From contig NZ_QOHR01000003.1 of NCBI RefSeq assembly GCF_003385555.1, forward strand, positions 1-64,000: 64,000 bases of DNA. The letters are read 5' to 3'. This document shows positions 44,275-53,903 of this stretch, piece after piece. Position 1 is the stretch's first letter. Every line of letters starts with the position of its first letter. Under the pieces are notes generated by a model that saw nothing but the letters and a program-made list of their open reading frames with translations, made no database searches and was not told the origin of the DNA. The DNA is from Rhodosalinus sediminis. Its GTDB lineage: Bacteria; Pseudomonadota; Alphaproteobacteria; Rhodobacterales; Rhodobacteraceae. Both the position numbers and the translations under genes were made by a program.

Positions 44275-45954
44275 TCAGTCGTCGCCCTTGAGCGCCGCGC
44301 CGAGGATGTCGCCGAGCGAGGCGCCGGAATCGGAGCTGCCGTACTGCTCGACCGCTTCCTTCTCCTCGGCGATCTCGCGCGCCTTGATCGAGAGGCCCAG
44401 GCGGCGCGACTTCGGATCCACGTTGGTGACGCGCACGTCCACCTTGTCGCCGACGTTGAAGCGCTCGGGCCGCTGCTCGGAGCGGTCGCGCGAGAGGTCG
44501 GAGCGGCGGATGAAGCTCTTCATCCCCTCGTATTCGACCTCGATGCCGCCGTCCTCGATGGCGGTGACCACCACCGTGATGATCGAGCCGCGCTTCACGC
44601 CGCCCACGGCCTCGGCGAAGCGGTCGCCGCCCACGGCCTTGATCGAGAGCGATATGCGCTCCTTCTCGACGTCGACTTCCTGCACGACGGCCTGAACGAC
44701 GTCGCCCTTCTTGTACTCCTGGATCGCCTCTTCGCCGCGCTGGTCCCAGCTGAGGTCGGAGAGGTGCACCATGCCGTCGATGTCGCCCGGCAGGCCGACG
44801 AAGAGGCCGAACTCGGTGATGTTCTTGACCTCGCCCTCGACCTCGGTGCCCGTCGGATGCGTCTCGGCGAAGACTTCCCACGGGTTGCGCATGGTCTGCT
44901 TGAGCCCGAGCGAGACGCGGCGCTTGGCCTGGTCGATCTCGAGGACCATGACCTCGACCTCCTGGGAGGTGGAGACGATCTTGCCCGGGTGGACGTTCTT
45001 CTTGGTCCAGCTCATCTCGGAGACGTGCACGAGGCCCTCGACCCCCGGCTCCAGCTCCACGAAGGCGCCGTAGTCGGTGATGTTGGTCACGCGGCCGGTG
45101 TGCACCGAGCCCAGCGGATACTTCGCGGCCACCAGATCCCAGGGATCCTCCTGCAGCTGCTTCATGCCGAGGCTGATGCGGTGGGTCTCCTTGTTGATCT
45201 TGATGACCTGGACCTTCACCGTCTCGCCGATCGACACGATCTCGGAGGGGTGGTTGACCCGGCGCCACGCCATGTCGGTGACGTGCAGCAGGCCATCGAC
45301 GCCGCCGAGATCGACGAAGGCGCCGTACTCGGTGATGTTCTTGACCACGCCGTCGACCGTGTCGCCCTCTTTCAGCTTGGCGATCACCTCGGCGCGCTGC
45401 TCGGCACGGCTCTCTTCGAGGATGGCGCGGCGCGAGACGACGATGTTGCCGCGGCGGCGATCCATCTTGAGGATCTGGAAGGGCTGCTTGAGGCCCATGA
45501 GCGGGCCGGCGTCGCGCACCGGGCGCACGTCCACCTGAGAGCCCGGCAGGAAGGCCACGGCGCCGCCGAGATCGACGGTGAAGCCGCCCTTGACGCGGCC
45601 GAAGATCGCGCCCTCGACGCGGGCGTCGTCGGCGTAGGCCTTTTCCAGACGGTCCCAGGCCGCCTCGCGGCGGGCCATCTCGCGGGAGAGCACCGCCTCG
45701 CCGCGCGCGTTCTCGGAGGAGCGGAGATAGACCTCGACCTCGTCGCCGACGGAGATGTCGGGCGCCTCGCCGGGGCTCGCGAATTCCTTGAGTTCGACGC
45801 GGCCTTCCATCTTGTAGCCGACGTCGATGATGGCCTGTCCCGCCTCGATGGCGATGACCTTGCCCTTGACCACCGAGCCTTCGGTCGGCGTGTCCATTTC
45901 GAGGCTTTCGTTCAGGAGGGCCTCGAACTCCTCCATGCTAGTGTTCTGCGCCAT
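44275..45954 (-). CDS. rpsA: 30S ribosomal protein S1
   Basis: A 559-aa protein with six S1 RNA-binding repeats (first at about 20-90, VVKGKVIAIEAGQAIIDVGYKMEGRVEL; later ones include GAFVDLGGVDGLLHVTDMAW and GAFVELEPGVEGLVHVSEMSW). It binds mRNA on the 30S subunit and unfolds leaders. The start MAQNTSMEEF matches alphaproteobacterial S1. The tail GASLGDILGAALKGDD is also typical. The cmk-rpsA-ihfB order is interrupted here by a DUF4168 gene. Confidence 0.98.
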   Translation of the reverse strand: MAQNTSMEEFEALLNESLEMDTPTEGSVVKGKVIAIEAGQAIIDVGYKMEGRVELKEFASPGEAPDISVGDEVEVYLRSSENARGEAVLSREMARREAAWDRLEKAYADDARVEGAIFGRVKGGFTVDLGGAVAFLPGSQVDVRPVRDAGPLMGLKQPFQILKMDRRRGNIVVSRRAILEESRAEQRAEVIAKLKEGDTVDGVVKNITEYGAFVDLGGVDGLLHVTDMAWRRVNHPSEIVSIGETVKVQVIKINKETHRISLGMKQLQEDPWDLVAAKYPLGSVHTGRVTNITDYGAFVELEPGVEGLVHVSEMSWTKKNVHPGKIVSTSQEVEVMVLEIDQAKRRVSLGLKQTMRNPWEVFAETHPTGTEVEGEVKNITEFGLFVGLPGDIDGMVHLSDLSWDQRGEEAIQEYKKGDVVQAVVQEVDVEKERISLSIKAVGGDRFAEAVGGVKRGSIITVVVTAIEDGGIEVEYEGMKSFIRRSDLSRDRSEQRPERFNVGDKVDVRVTNVDPKSRRLGLSIKAREIAEEKEAVEQYGSSDSGASLGDILGAALKGDD

Positions 45955-46180
45955 GTGGCTGTGGGTTTCCTTCGGTTCGGTTTCTCTGGCCTGACGGTTG
46001 GGTCCGCCGGTCTTTCCATTGCCCCGGGAGACAGGCGCCAACGCGAAACAGGGGCCGGATCGTCACCGCCCCCCTGCATGCGTCACGATGTCGTCGGCGC
46101 GACCGCCCGGATAAGCTCGCGCGTATAGAGGCACCGCGCCGGGGAATCAAGCCCGAGCCCCCGGCGCGGCACGGGTGGCG

Positions 46181-46570
46181 TCACTCGCCGCCCTGCTGCA
46201 TCTCCTCGAGGCGCGTGACGATCCGCGTCTGAAGCTCCTGATCCTCCGAGGCGGCCTGCGCGATCGCCTCGTAGTCCTCGAGCGTGAGCCCCTCGGTGCC
46301 CTCGATCGCCTCGACGATCTCGGCGTTGGCCTCCTCGATGAGCGCGCGCTGCTCGTCCTCGCTGCCGGCCGCTTCCAGCTGCGGGACGTACTGCTCGCGC
46401 AGGTCCATCACCTCGAGATAGGCCATGGTGAAGGCCTCGATCTGGTCCCCGCTGTAGTCCGCCGCGCTCTGCGCCGCGGCGCTCTGCGGGGAAAGGGCCG
46501 TCATCGCGCCGGCCGTGACCGCGAGGCCGAAGGCGAGGGTCGTGGCGGTCAGGGTTTTTCTGAGGGGCAT
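46181..46570 (-). CDS. Secreted DUF4168 protein
   Basis: A 129-aa protein with a signal peptide (LTATTLAFGLAVTAGAMTALSPQSAAAQ, cleavage about residue 34) and a DUF4168 domain: YSGDQIEAFTMAYLEVMDLREQYVPQLEAA through LTLEDYEAIAQAASEDQELQTRIVTRLEEM. The mature protein is acidic, helical and probably periplasmic; its function is unknown. GGAGG 5 bp before the ATG fixes the start. Confidence 0.85.
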   Translation of the reverse strand: MPLRKTLTATTLAFGLAVTAGAMTALSPQSAAAQSAADYSGDQIEAFTMAYLEVMDLREQYVPQLEAAGSEDEQRALIEEANAEIVEAIEGTEGLTLEDYEAIAQAASEDQELQTRIVTRLEEMQQGGE

Positions 46571-46700
46571 GCATCCTCCGTTAGACAGGGTCGCAGTGCG
46601 CGCCGTCGCTCGCCCGCACCACGCGCAGACGTAGCAGTCCCCCGGCGCGACGCAAACAGATGGGCGGCACGCCGCCGATGACCCGGGCCGCGGGCCGGGG

Positions 46701-47324
46701 TCAGCCGTCCGCGCCCCCGGCCTGCCGCGCCGCCACCTCGGCCACCGCGCGCGCGATGGCCGCCGCCACGTCGAGCTCGGTAGTGTCGATGTGCACCGCG
46801 TCCTCGGCCGCCCGCATCGGCGCATCGGCGCGGCCCGCGTCGCGGGCGTCGCGGGCGCGGATGTCGGCGAGCACGTCCTCGAAGCTGGTGGCGTGCCCCT
46901 GCCCCACGAGTTCCTTGAAACGCCGCGCCGCGCGCGCCTCGGCCGTGGCGGTGACGTAGAGCTTCACCGGCGCGTCGGGGCAGATCACCGTGCCGATGTC
47001 GCGCCCGTCGAGCACCGCGCCCCCCTCGCGCGCGGCGAAGGCGCGCTGGAAATCGACGAGCGCGGCGCGCACCTCCGGGATCGCCGCGACCCTGGAGGCC
47101 GCCTCCGCCGCCTCCGGCCCGCGCAGGCCCTCGGCCTCGAGATCGGCGGCGCAGAGGGCGCGCGCCGCCGCGACCGGCGCCTCGCCGTCGAGCATGCGCC
47201 GCCCGACGGCGCGGTAGAGCAGACCCGTGTCGAGGTAGCCCAGCCCGAAACGCTCGGCCAGCGCGCGGCCGATCGTGCCCTTGCCGCTCGCCGCCGGACC
47301 GTCCACCGCGATCGTCAGTGCCAT
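46701..47324 (-). CDS. cmk: Cytidylate kinase
   Basis: A 207-aa (d)CMP kinase: P-loop [11 protein letters not shown] (6-16), [26 protein letters not shown] and the lid [13 protein letters not shown]. It phosphorylates CMP and dCMP with ATP. GGGAG before the inner ATG fixes the start; an upstream ATG would add 12 residues before the P-loop strand. The aroA-membrane protein-cmk order suggests one transcript. Confidence 0.96.
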   Translation of the reverse strand: MALTIAVDGPAASGKGTIGRALAERFGLGYLDTGLLYRAVGRRMLDGEAPVAAARALCAADLEAEGLRGPEAAEAASRVAAIPEVRAALVDFQRAFAAREGGAVLDGRDIGTVICPDAPVKLYVTATAEARAARRFKELVGQGHATSFEDVLADIRARDARDAGRADAPMRAAEDAVHIDTTELDVAAAIARAVAEVAARQAGGADG

Positions 47325-47335
47325 GCGCCTCTCCC

Positions 47336-47815
47336 TCATCGCCGCCGCCAGACCGCCCACAGAAGGGCGAGCGCCATGACGAGCAGCGCGTATTTGCCTT
47401 GCGTGACCGCGCTCGCCCCCGCGACCATCTCCGGCGTGACGCCCTCCGGCCCCGCCGCGATCATGGCGCGCACGCGCGCGTTTTCCCAGAGATCGGCGGC
47501 GGTGTAGAGCAAAGGCAGCGGCGCGAGCCAGGGCCGCCCGAGCCGCCAGAGAAGCCCGGCCAGCAACGCGCCCAGCAGCACCGGGTAGGCCGTGTCGAGC
47601 ACCGCCACCGGCCCGAGGAGAAGCGCCCGGCCGCTCTCGGTCAGCGCAGCAAGGTAAGCCTCGGCCGCCGCGTGATCGTAGCCGAGCGGGCGCAGGTCGA
47701 AGGGCCTGAGGCCCCCGGCCTCCCGCATCGCCCGCACCACGCCGACCCAGACGAGCGCGGCGTGGACCGCCGCCGTGGCGAGCGCGAGCGCGAGGAGTGC
47801 GCCGCGCGCGCTCAT
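47336..47815 (-). CDS. Four-helix membrane protein of unknown function
   Basis: A 159-aa protein with about four membrane segments ([78 protein letters not shown]). I do not recognise a family; the YTAADLWEN motif inside a helix is the best search handle. The start overlaps the aroA stop by 4 bp, and cmk begins 11 bp after its stop. Confidence 0.72.
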   Translation of the reverse strand: MSARGALLALALATAAVHAALVWVGVVRAMREAGGLRPFDLRPLGYDHAAAEAYLAALTESGRALLLGPVAVLDTAYPVLLGALLAGLLWRLGRPWLAPLPLLYTAADLWENARVRAMIAAGPEGVTPEMVAGASAVTQGKYALLVMALALLWAVWRRR

Positions 47816-49170
47816 GCCGCGACCGGCTCCGCCGCGATCCCTGCGCCGAGGCCGCGCATGAGGGGCAGGAAGTCGGGAAAGGAGGTGGCGATCGGCGCGG
47901 CGTCGTCCACCGTCACCGGCGCCTGCGCGGCCAGCCCGAGCACGAGGAACGACATGGCGATGCGGTGGTCGAGCCGGCTCGCCACCGTGGCGCCGCCCGC
48001 GACGCCGCCCGCGCCGCGGCCGTGGACGATCCACCAGTCCTCGCCCTCCTCCACCGGGACGCCGCAGGCGCGCAGCCCCTCGGCCATGGCGGCGATGCGG
48101 TCGCTCTCCTTCACGCGGAGTTCGCCGACGCCGCGCATCACCGTCGCCCCCTCGGCGCAGGCCGCCACGGCGGCCAGCACCGGGTATTCGTCGATCATCG
48201 CCGCCGCGCGCTCGGGCGGCACCTCGACGCCGCGCAGCCCGGGCGAGAAACGCGCGACCAGATCGGCCACCGGCTCGCCCCCCTCGTCGCGCCGGTCCTC
48301 GAAGGCGAGATCCGCGCCCATCTCGCGGAGCGTCTCGTAAAGCCCCGCCCGCGTCGGGTTGAGCCCGATCCCCGGCACGCGCACCTCGGAGCCCTCCGCG
48401 ATCAGCGCCGCGCAGACCGGGAAGGCCGCGCTCGAGGGATCGCGCGGCACGGCGAGCGTCTGCGCCGAAAGCTCCGGCTGGCCGGTAAGCGTGATGACCC
48501 GGCCCTCCGCGCCGTCCTCCACCGCGACCTCGGCGCCGAAGCCGGCGAGCATCCGCTCGGTGTGATCGCGCGTCGCCTCGGCCTCGGTGACGACCGTGCG
48601 TCCCGGCGCGTTGAGCCCGGCGAGGAGGACCGCGGATTTCACCTGCGCCGAGGGCACGGGCAGCGTGTAGCGCACCGGCACCGGCTCCCGCGCGCCCACC
48701 ACCGTCATCGGCAGCCGCCCGCCGGCGCGGCCCACGGCCTCTGCCCCGAAGAGCGCGAGCGGGTCGGTCACCCGCGCCATGGGCCGGCCCACGAGGCTCG
48801 CGTCGCCGGTGAAGGTGGCGGCGATCGGGCTCGTCGCCATGGCCCCCATGACGAGGCGCACGCCGGTGCCCGAGTTGCCGCAGTCGATCACCCGGTCGGG
48901 CTCGGCGAAGCCGCCGACGCCCACGCCGTGGACGCGCCAGCGCCCCGGGCCATCCCGCGTGACCTCGGCGCCGAAGGCGCGCATAGCCTCGGCCGTGCGC
49001 AGCACGTCCTCGCCCTCCAGCAGCCCGGAAATGCGCGTCTCGCCCACGGCGAGCGCGCCGAGGATCAGCGCGCGGTGGCTCACCGACTTGTCGCCGGGAA
49101 TCTCGGCCGTCCCCGCGAGCGCCGCGCCGGCGCGGGCGGTCATCGGCTGGCGCGTCTCGCCTGCGGACAT
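47812..49170 (-). CDS. aroA: 5-enolpyruvylshikimate-3-phosphate synthase, class II type
   Basis: A 452-aa shikimate-pathway enzyme: [82 protein letters not shown]-like and [11 protein letters not shown]. The overall pattern is that of the CP4 (Agrobacterium) class, but the active-site loop reads GNSGTG where CP4 has GNAATG. GGGAGG precedes the ATG. A perfect palindrome lies 72 bp upstream. Confidence 0.96.
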   Translation of the reverse strand: MSAGETRQPMTARAGAALAGTAEIPGDKSVSHRALILGALAVGETRISGLLEGEDVLRTAEAMRAFGAEVTRDGPGRWRVHGVGVGGFAEPDRVIDCGNSGTGVRLVMGAMATSPIAATFTGDASLVGRPMARVTDPLALFGAEAVGRAGGRLPMTVVGAREPVPVRYTLPVPSAQVKSAVLLAGLNAPGRTVVTEAEATRDHTERMLAGFGAEVAVEDGAEGRVITLTGQPELSAQTLAVPRDPSSAAFPVCAALIAEGSEVRVPGIGLNPTRAGLYETLREMGADLAFEDRRDEGGEPVADLVARFSPGLRGVEVPPERAAAMIDEYPVLAAVAACAEGATVMRGVGELRVKESDRIAAMAEGLRACGVPVEEGEDWWIVHGRGAGGVAGGATVASRLDHRIAMSFLVLGLAAQAPVTVDDAAPIATSFPDFLPLMRGLGAGIAAEPVAA

Positions 49171-49241
49171 GGGGCCTCCCTCGTGATCGCGGCCTTCGAT
49201 AGCCGAGGGGGCGGAGAGCGTCCAGCGCCGCGGAGCGCGGG

Positions 49242-49265
49242 GCGGTTTTTCGTACGAAAAACCGC
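49242..49265. repeat. Perfect 24-bp palindrome, TTCGTACGAA core
   Basis: Two 12-bp halves, GCGGTTTTTCGT and its exact complement, with no loop. It lies between trmB's 3' end and the aroA start, in the aroA leader or upstream region. Confidence 0.9.
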
Positions 49266-49305
49266 AACGGCGCCCGGACGCTCGCAAGGTGCGGCCGGGG
49301 CGCGC

Positions 49306-50058
49306 TCAGGCTTCAGGAGATTTTTCGAACGAAAAATCTCCCTCCGCGGGCCGGCGGCGGAAGGTCAGGTAATGCGGCCGCCGCCCCTCGCGTAGGGCCT
49401 TGCGCTCGTAGCGGGTCGAGAGCCAGTCGTCCCAGGGCTCGCGCCAGTCGGCGGGCCGCTCGGCCAGCCAGTCGAAGCCGTGGCGCGGCACCTCTTCCAG
49501 CGTCTGGCGCACGTAATCGGGGATGTCCGTGGCCAGCCGCAGCTCCGCGCCCGGCGCCATCACCCGCGCCAGCGGCACGAGGTGCTCGGGCGTGACGAAG
49601 CGGCGGCGGTGGTGCCGCGTCTTGGGCCAGGGGTCGGGGTAGAGCACGAAGGCCCGCGCGATGGAGACTGCGGGCAGCACATCGAGCAGGTCGCGCACGT
49701 CGCCGGCGTGCACGCGCAGGTTGGTCGCGCCCGCCGTCCGGATCTTGCCCAGCGCCGCGGCGACGCCGTTGACGTAGGGCTCCGCGCCGAGGATGCCGAC
49801 GTCCGGGCGGCGCGTCGCCTGGTGCACCATGTGTTCGCCCGCGCCGAAGCCGACCTCCAGCCAGACCGGGGCGCCGCCGAAGAGCGCGCCGAGGTCGAGC
49901 GGCCGGCGCTCGGGGTTCTCCTCCCGGCCCACCGGCCCGGGGGCGAGGCGCGGCAGGTCCTCCTCCAGCCAGCGGCGCTGGTTGGGCTTGAGCGGCTTGC
50001 CGTGGATGCGGCCGTAGAAGTTGCGCCAGGGCGCCGCGGGGCGATCATCGTCCGTCAT
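49306..50058 (-). CDS. trmB: tRNA (guanine46-N7)-methyltransferase
   Basis: A 250-aa SAM enzyme: NFYGRIHGKPLKPNQRRWLEE at the start, VWLEVGFGAGEHMVHQATRRPD for SAM, FVLYPDPWPKTRHHRRRFV with the catalytic block. The last codons (GDFSFEKSPEA) are encoded by a 26-bp inverted repeat, so the normal C-terminus seems to have been extended or replaced by that element. The gene lies between metK and aroA on the same strand. Confidence 0.95.
   Translation of the reverse strand: MTDDDRPAAPWRNFYGRIHGKPLKPNQRRWLEEDLPRLAPGPVGREENPERRPLDLGALFGGAPVWLEVGFGAGEHMVHQATRRPDVGILGAEPYVNGVAAALGKIRTAGATNLRVHAGDVRDLLDVLPAVSIARAFVLYPDPWPKTRHHRRRFVTPEHLVPLARVMAPGAELRLATDIPDYVRQTLEEVPRHGFDWLAERPADWREPWDDWLSTRYERKALREGRRPHYLTFRRRPAEGDFSFEKSPEA
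49316..49341. repeat. 26-bp inverted repeat inside the trmB 3' end
   Basis: GGAGATTTTTCG and its exact complement flank a 2-base centre (AA), giving a TTCGAACGAA core that is one transversion from the TTCGTACGAA of the other palindromes. It is 51 bp from the palindrome at 49242. Confidence 0.85.
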
Positions 50059-50194
50059 GCCGCGCGATCTAGCGAGGCGGGCCGCCGGGCGCAACGCGCC
50101 GCGCCCCTGCCTGTCGTGACGGCCGCGGCGCCCCCGCCGCCCGGAGCGCCGGGGCCCGGCGGGCGCGGCGCGCACCGCCGCGCCGCGCGCGTCC

Positions 50195-51361
50195 TCACAC
50201 GGCCTTCTTCAGCGCCTCGGCGAGGTCCGTGCGCTCCCACGAGAAGCCGCCGTCGGCCTCGGGCTCCCGGCCGAAGTGACCGTAGGCGGCGGTGCGGGTG
50301 TAGATCGGGCGGTCGAGGCCCAGATGCTCGCGGATGCCGCGCGGCGTGAGCTCCATCACCTGCGGGATCGCGCGTTCGATCGCGGCGTCGTCCACCTGCC
50401 CCGTGCCGTGGGTGTCGATGTAGATCGACAGCGGCCGCGCCACGCCGATGGCGTAGGAAAGCTGCAGCGTGCAGCGCCGGGCCAGCCCCGCGGCGACCAC
50501 GTTCTTGGCGAGGTAGCGCGCGGCGTAGGCCGCCGAGCGGTCCACCTTGGTCGGGTCCTTGCCCGAGAACGCCCCGCCCCCGTGCGGCGCCGCGCCGCCG
50601 TAGGTGTCCACGATGATCTTGCGCCCCGTCAGGCCCGCGTCGCCGTCCGGGCCGCCGATCACGAAGGTGCCCGTCGGATTCACCCACCATTCGGTCTTGT
50701 CGGTGATCCACTCGGCCGGCAGCACCTCGCGGATGTAGGGCTCCACGATGGCGCGGATGTCGTCGGAGGTCTGGCCCTCGTGGGCGTGCTGCGTCGAGAG
50801 CACCACCTGCAGCACCTCGACCGGGCGGCCGTCCTCGTAGCGCACGGTGAGCTGGCTCTTGGCGTCGGGACGCAGCTCCGGCTCGCGCCCGGATTTGCGC
50901 GCCTCCGACAGGCGGCGCAGGATCTTGTGCGCGTACTGGATCGGCGCCGGCATCAGCTCGGGCGTTTCGTCCACCGCGTAGCCGAACATGATGCCCTGAT
51001 CACCCGCGCCGTCCTTGTCCACGCCCTGCGCGATGTGGGCGGATTGTTCGTGCAGGAAATTCAGCACATGGCAGGTGTTCCAGTGGAACTTCTCCTGCTC
51101 GTAGCCGATGTCCTTGATGCAGTCGCGCGCGACCTGGCCGAAGCGGCCCATATAGTTCTTGAGAAGCTCGGGATCGGAGAGGCCGACCTCGCCGCCGATC
51201 ACCACGAGGCCGGTGGTCGCGAAGGTCTCGCAGGCCACGCGGGCGTTGGGCTCCTCGGCGAGGAGCGTGTCGAGGATCGCGTCCGAGATCCGGTCGCAGA
51301 CCTTGTCCGGGTGCCCCTCCGAGACAGACTCGGAGGTGAAGATGTAGTCGCCGCGTGCCAT
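50195..51361 (-). CDS. metK: S-adenosylmethionine synthetase
   Basis: A 388-aa MAT enzyme: [61 protein letters not shown] with the PPPi loop. It makes SAM from ATP and methionine. The leader holds a SAM/SAH riboswitch whose conserved 3' part overlaps the Shine-Dalgarno site, so translation should fall when SAM or SAH is high. trmB, a SAM consumer, lies downstream on the same strand. Confidence 0.98.
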   Translation of the reverse strand: MARGDYIFTSESVSEGHPDKVCDRISDAILDTLLAEEPNARVACETFATTGLVVIGGEVGLSDPELLKNYMGRFGQVARDCIKDIGYEQEKFHWNTCHVLNFLHEQSAHIAQGVDKDGAGDQGIMFGYAVDETPELMPAPIQYAHKILRRLSEARKSGREPELRPDAKSQLTVRYEDGRPVEVLQVVLSTQHAHEGQTSDDIRAIVEPYIREVLPAEWITDKTEWWVNPTGTFVIGGPDGDAGLTGRKIIVDTYGGAAPHGGGAFSGKDPTKVDRSAAYAARYLAKNVVAAGLARRCTLQLSYAIGVARPLSIYIDTHGTGQVDDAAIERAIPQVMELTPRGIREHLGLDRPIYTRTAAYGHFGREPEADGGFSWERTDLAEALKKAV

Positions 51362-51367
51362 GGGAAA

Positions 51368-51411
51368 TGCTCCATTGGGGTTGTCCCGCCACGCCAGGAA
51401 GCCGTTGTGAC
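51368..51411 (-). promoter_or_regulatory. SAM/SAH riboswitch
   Basis: Minus strand: GUCACAACGGCUUCCUGGCG, then UGGC closing the stem, a variable GGGACAACCCC segment, and AAUGGAGCA. This is the SAM/SAH riboswitch consensus of Rhodobacterales metK leaders. P1 is GUCAC with GUGGC (one wobble pair), and GCUUCC can pair with GGAGC as the pseudoknot, hiding the Shine-Dalgarno GGAG 6-10 bases before the ATG. Confidence 0.93.
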
Positions 51412-51458
51412 GGTCGTTTGTGTGTGTCCGTCCTGCCTAGAGCCGGCCCGACGAAAGG

Positions 51459-52976
51459 TCAACGTCCGCCCGCGCGGCGCGCGGCGGCGTGACCGAGCAG
51501 CGCGAGCATCGCGGCGACGGCGGGCCAGCCGCCGGTGCGCGCGTAGAGCGGGGAGGCGAGCGCGGCCGGAACCGGCGCGTCGGCGTAGCCCGCCGTGCCG
51601 AGCGGGATCGTCTCCGCCAGCCCGCCACGCGCGTCGATCACCGCAGAGACGCCGGTGTTGGCCGCGCGCAGCACCGGCACCCCCTGCTCCACCGCGCGGA
51701 GCCGCGCCTGCGCGAGGTGCTGATAGGGCCCGGAGAAGGTACCGAACCACGCGTCGTTGGTCAGGTGCAGAAGCATCGCGGGCCGCTCGGGCGTGCCCAT
51801 GGCGTCCTCGGGAAAGACGGCCTCGTAGCAGATGAGCGGCAACGCGTGGCCGAGCGCGCCGAGATCCAGCGTGCGCGGCCCCGGTCCGGGCGTGTAGCCC
51901 GCCTCCGCCCGCGCGGCGAGGCCGGTGATGCCGAGCCTCGCCCAGAGCGCCGGAAGGGGCATGTATTCGCCGAAGGGCACGAGGTGGTGCTTGTCGTAGA
52001 TGTCCCGCGCCTCGCCCTCCGGCCCGATCAGGACGGCGGAGTTGTAGAACCGCCCCGCCTCGCTCCGCTGGATGCCGAGCACGACGGGCGCGCCGCCGGC
52101 CGCCTCGGCGATATGGGCGAGCGGGCGCGCGGAGCGCTCCAGAAGCCCGGGCAGCGCCGTCTCGGGCCAGAGGATCAGATCCGGGCGCGGCGCGGCCATC
52201 GTGTAGCTCACCTGCCGCGCGTAGAAGACCGGGATGCGGTCCGGGTCCCATTTCTCGCGCTGGGGCGCGTTGGGCTGGATCAGGCGCGCCGTCTCCGCCC
52301 GCGGATCGGGCAGCGGGCGCGCCTCCCGCGCGAGGCCCGCGCCCCAGAGGAGCGCGAGACCGGCGGCGAGCGCCGCGCCCCCCGCCGCACGCCGCCCGGC
52401 GGCCCAAAGCGCGACGGGCGCGAGCGCCAGCGCCAGCGTGGCGAGGTTCAGCCCGTGCGGCCCGATCCAGGCCGCCCATTGCATCGCGGGCGTGCCGATC
52501 CAGGCGTGCGCCGGCATCGCCCATGGAAAGCCCGAGAAGAGATGCGCCCGCGCCAGTTCGGCCAGCGCGAGGAGCGCGGCGAAGCCCCCGAGCCCCAGCC
52601 GCGCCCGCGCCGCCGCCCAGCCGGCGAGCGCCCAGAAGAGCGCGAGCCCGGTCGCCATGAAGAAAAGCGCGAAGGGCGCCATCCAGCCGTAGAGCTCCGG
52701 CTCGACGAAGAAGGGCTCGACGATCCAGTGGAGCGCGACGCCGAAATACCCCGCCGCGAAGAGAAAGGCCGCCCGGCCCGCGGCGCGCGGGTCCGGCGCG
52801 GCCTGCCAGAGCGCGGCGAGCGCGATCAGCCCGGCGAGCGTCGCCGGCCAGACGTCGAAGGGCGCGAGGCCCAGCGCCGCGGCGGCCCCGGCCGCCGGCG
52901 CGGCGATGCGCCGCAGCGCCACGGCCCGCGCGGGCCGTGCAGCCGCCTGCCCGGCGGCCGCGCCCTCGTCAGACAT
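51459..52976 (-). CDS. lnt: Apolipoprotein N-acyltransferase
   Basis: A 505-aa inner-membrane enzyme with about six to eight helices in the N-terminal 200 residues and a periplasmic nitrilase-type domain. The triad is visible as Glu in LILWPETALPG, Lys in YDKHHLVPFGEYMP and Cys in PLICYEAVFPE. It adds the third acyl chain to lipoproteins, such as the mlaA and OmpA products of this window. It overlaps the CBS-domain gene by 8 bp. Confidence 0.96.
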   Translation of the reverse strand: MSDEGAAAGQAAARPARAVALRRIAAPAAGAAAALGLAPFDVWPATLAGLIALAALWQAAPDPRAAGRAAFLFAAGYFGVALHWIVEPFFVEPELYGWMAPFALFFMATGLALFWALAGWAAARARLGLGGFAALLALAELARAHLFSGFPWAMPAHAWIGTPAMQWAAWIGPHGLNLATLALALAPVALWAAGRRAAGGAALAAGLALLWGAGLAREARPLPDPRAETARLIQPNAPQREKWDPDRIPVFYARQVSYTMAAPRPDLILWPETALPGLLERSARPLAHIAEAAGGAPVVLGIQRSEAGRFYNSAVLIGPEGEARDIYDKHHLVPFGEYMPLPALWARLGITGLAARAEAGYTPGPGPRTLDLGALGHALPLICYEAVFPEDAMGTPERPAMLLHLTNDAWFGTFSGPYQHLAQARLRAVEQGVPVLRAANTGVSAVIDARGGLAETIPLGTAGYADAPVPAALASPLYARTGGWPAVAAMLALLGHAAARRAGGR

Positions 52977-53868
52977 CCGGCGTCTCGGGGATGCGGATGC
53001 GCAGGCGCTTGATCCGGCGGGGGTCGGCGTCGACCACCTCGAACTCGACGCCGGTGGGATGCTCGACCACCTCGCCGCGCGCGGGCACCCGTCCCGAGAG
53101 CATGAATACCAGCCCGCCGAGGGTGTCGATCTCCTCGGAGTCGATTTCCTCGGCCTCCGAGAGGCTGAGGCCGATCTCCTGCTCGAACTCCTCGACCGTG
53201 GTGCGCGCCTGCGCGAGGTAGCAGCCCGCCTTCTCGCGCACCCAGAGGCTGTCCTCGTCGGTGTCGTGCTCGTCCTCGATCTCGCCCACGACCTGCTCGA
53301 TCAGGTCCTCGATCGTCAGCAGGCCGTCGACGCCGCCGTATTCGTCGATCACCAGCGCCATGTGCCGCCGCTCGGACTGCATCTTGGCCAAGAGCACGCC
53401 GATCGGCATGGAGGGCGGCACGTAGAGGAGCGGCCGCAGCAGCGCCTGAATGTCCACGTCCGGCCCGTCGCCGTTGAAGCCGTGCTTCAGCGCGAAGTCC
53501 TTGAGGTGCAGCATCCCCACCGGGGTGTCGAGCGTGCCGTGATAGACCGGCAGCCGCGTCAGCCCGCTTTCGCGGAAGACGCCCACCAGTTCGTCGCGGG
53601 TCACGCTGTCGGGGATGGCCACGATCTCGGCCTTGGGGATGGCCACGTCCTCGACGCGCAGGCGCCGCAGGTTGACGAGGCCGTGGGTCTGGCGCCGGTC
53701 GTCCGGCGCGCCCTCGGCGCCCTCCGCCTCGGCGTCCTCCTCCTCGCTCGCGGGGTTGAACGCGTCGAGGAGGCGCCGCCAGAGGCCGCCGTCGTGTGAA
53801 TGCCCTGATTGCGGGGGGTCGTCCTGCGCGCCGTGCGCCGCGCTAGACGAATCGTCGCTTCCGTCCAT
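52969..53868 (-). CDS. corC: CBS-domain protein of the CorC/HlyC type
   Basis: A 299-aa cytoplasmic protein: acidic N-terminus, two CBS domains (VEDVAIPKAEIVAIPDSVTRDELVGVFRESGLTRLPVY, then MPIGVLLAKMQSERRHMALVIDEYGGVDGLLTIEDLIEQVVGEI) and a CorC_HlyC domain. It lacks the N-terminal membrane (DUF21) region of full CNNM/CorB proteins. E. coli CorC belongs to magnesium/cobalt homeostasis. The phoH-ybeY-corC-lnt order is widely conserved. Confidence 0.94.
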   Translation of the reverse strand: MDGSDDSSSAAHGAQDDPPQSGHSHDGGLWRRLLDAFNPASEEEDAEAEGAEGAPDDRRQTHGLVNLRRLRVEDVAIPKAEIVAIPDSVTRDELVGVFRESGLTRLPVYHGTLDTPVGMLHLKDFALKHGFNGDGPDVDIQALLRPLLYVPPSMPIGVLLAKMQSERRHMALVIDEYGGVDGLLTIEDLIEQVVGEIEDEHDTDEDSLWVREKAGCYLAQARTTVEEFEQEIGLSLSEAEEIDSEEIDTLGGLVFMLSGRVPARGEVVEHPTGVEFEVVDADPRRIKRLRIRIPETPDV

Positions 53869-53903
53869 CTCTCTCGTTCCAGACCGCGGCCTCGGGGCCG
53901 CCC

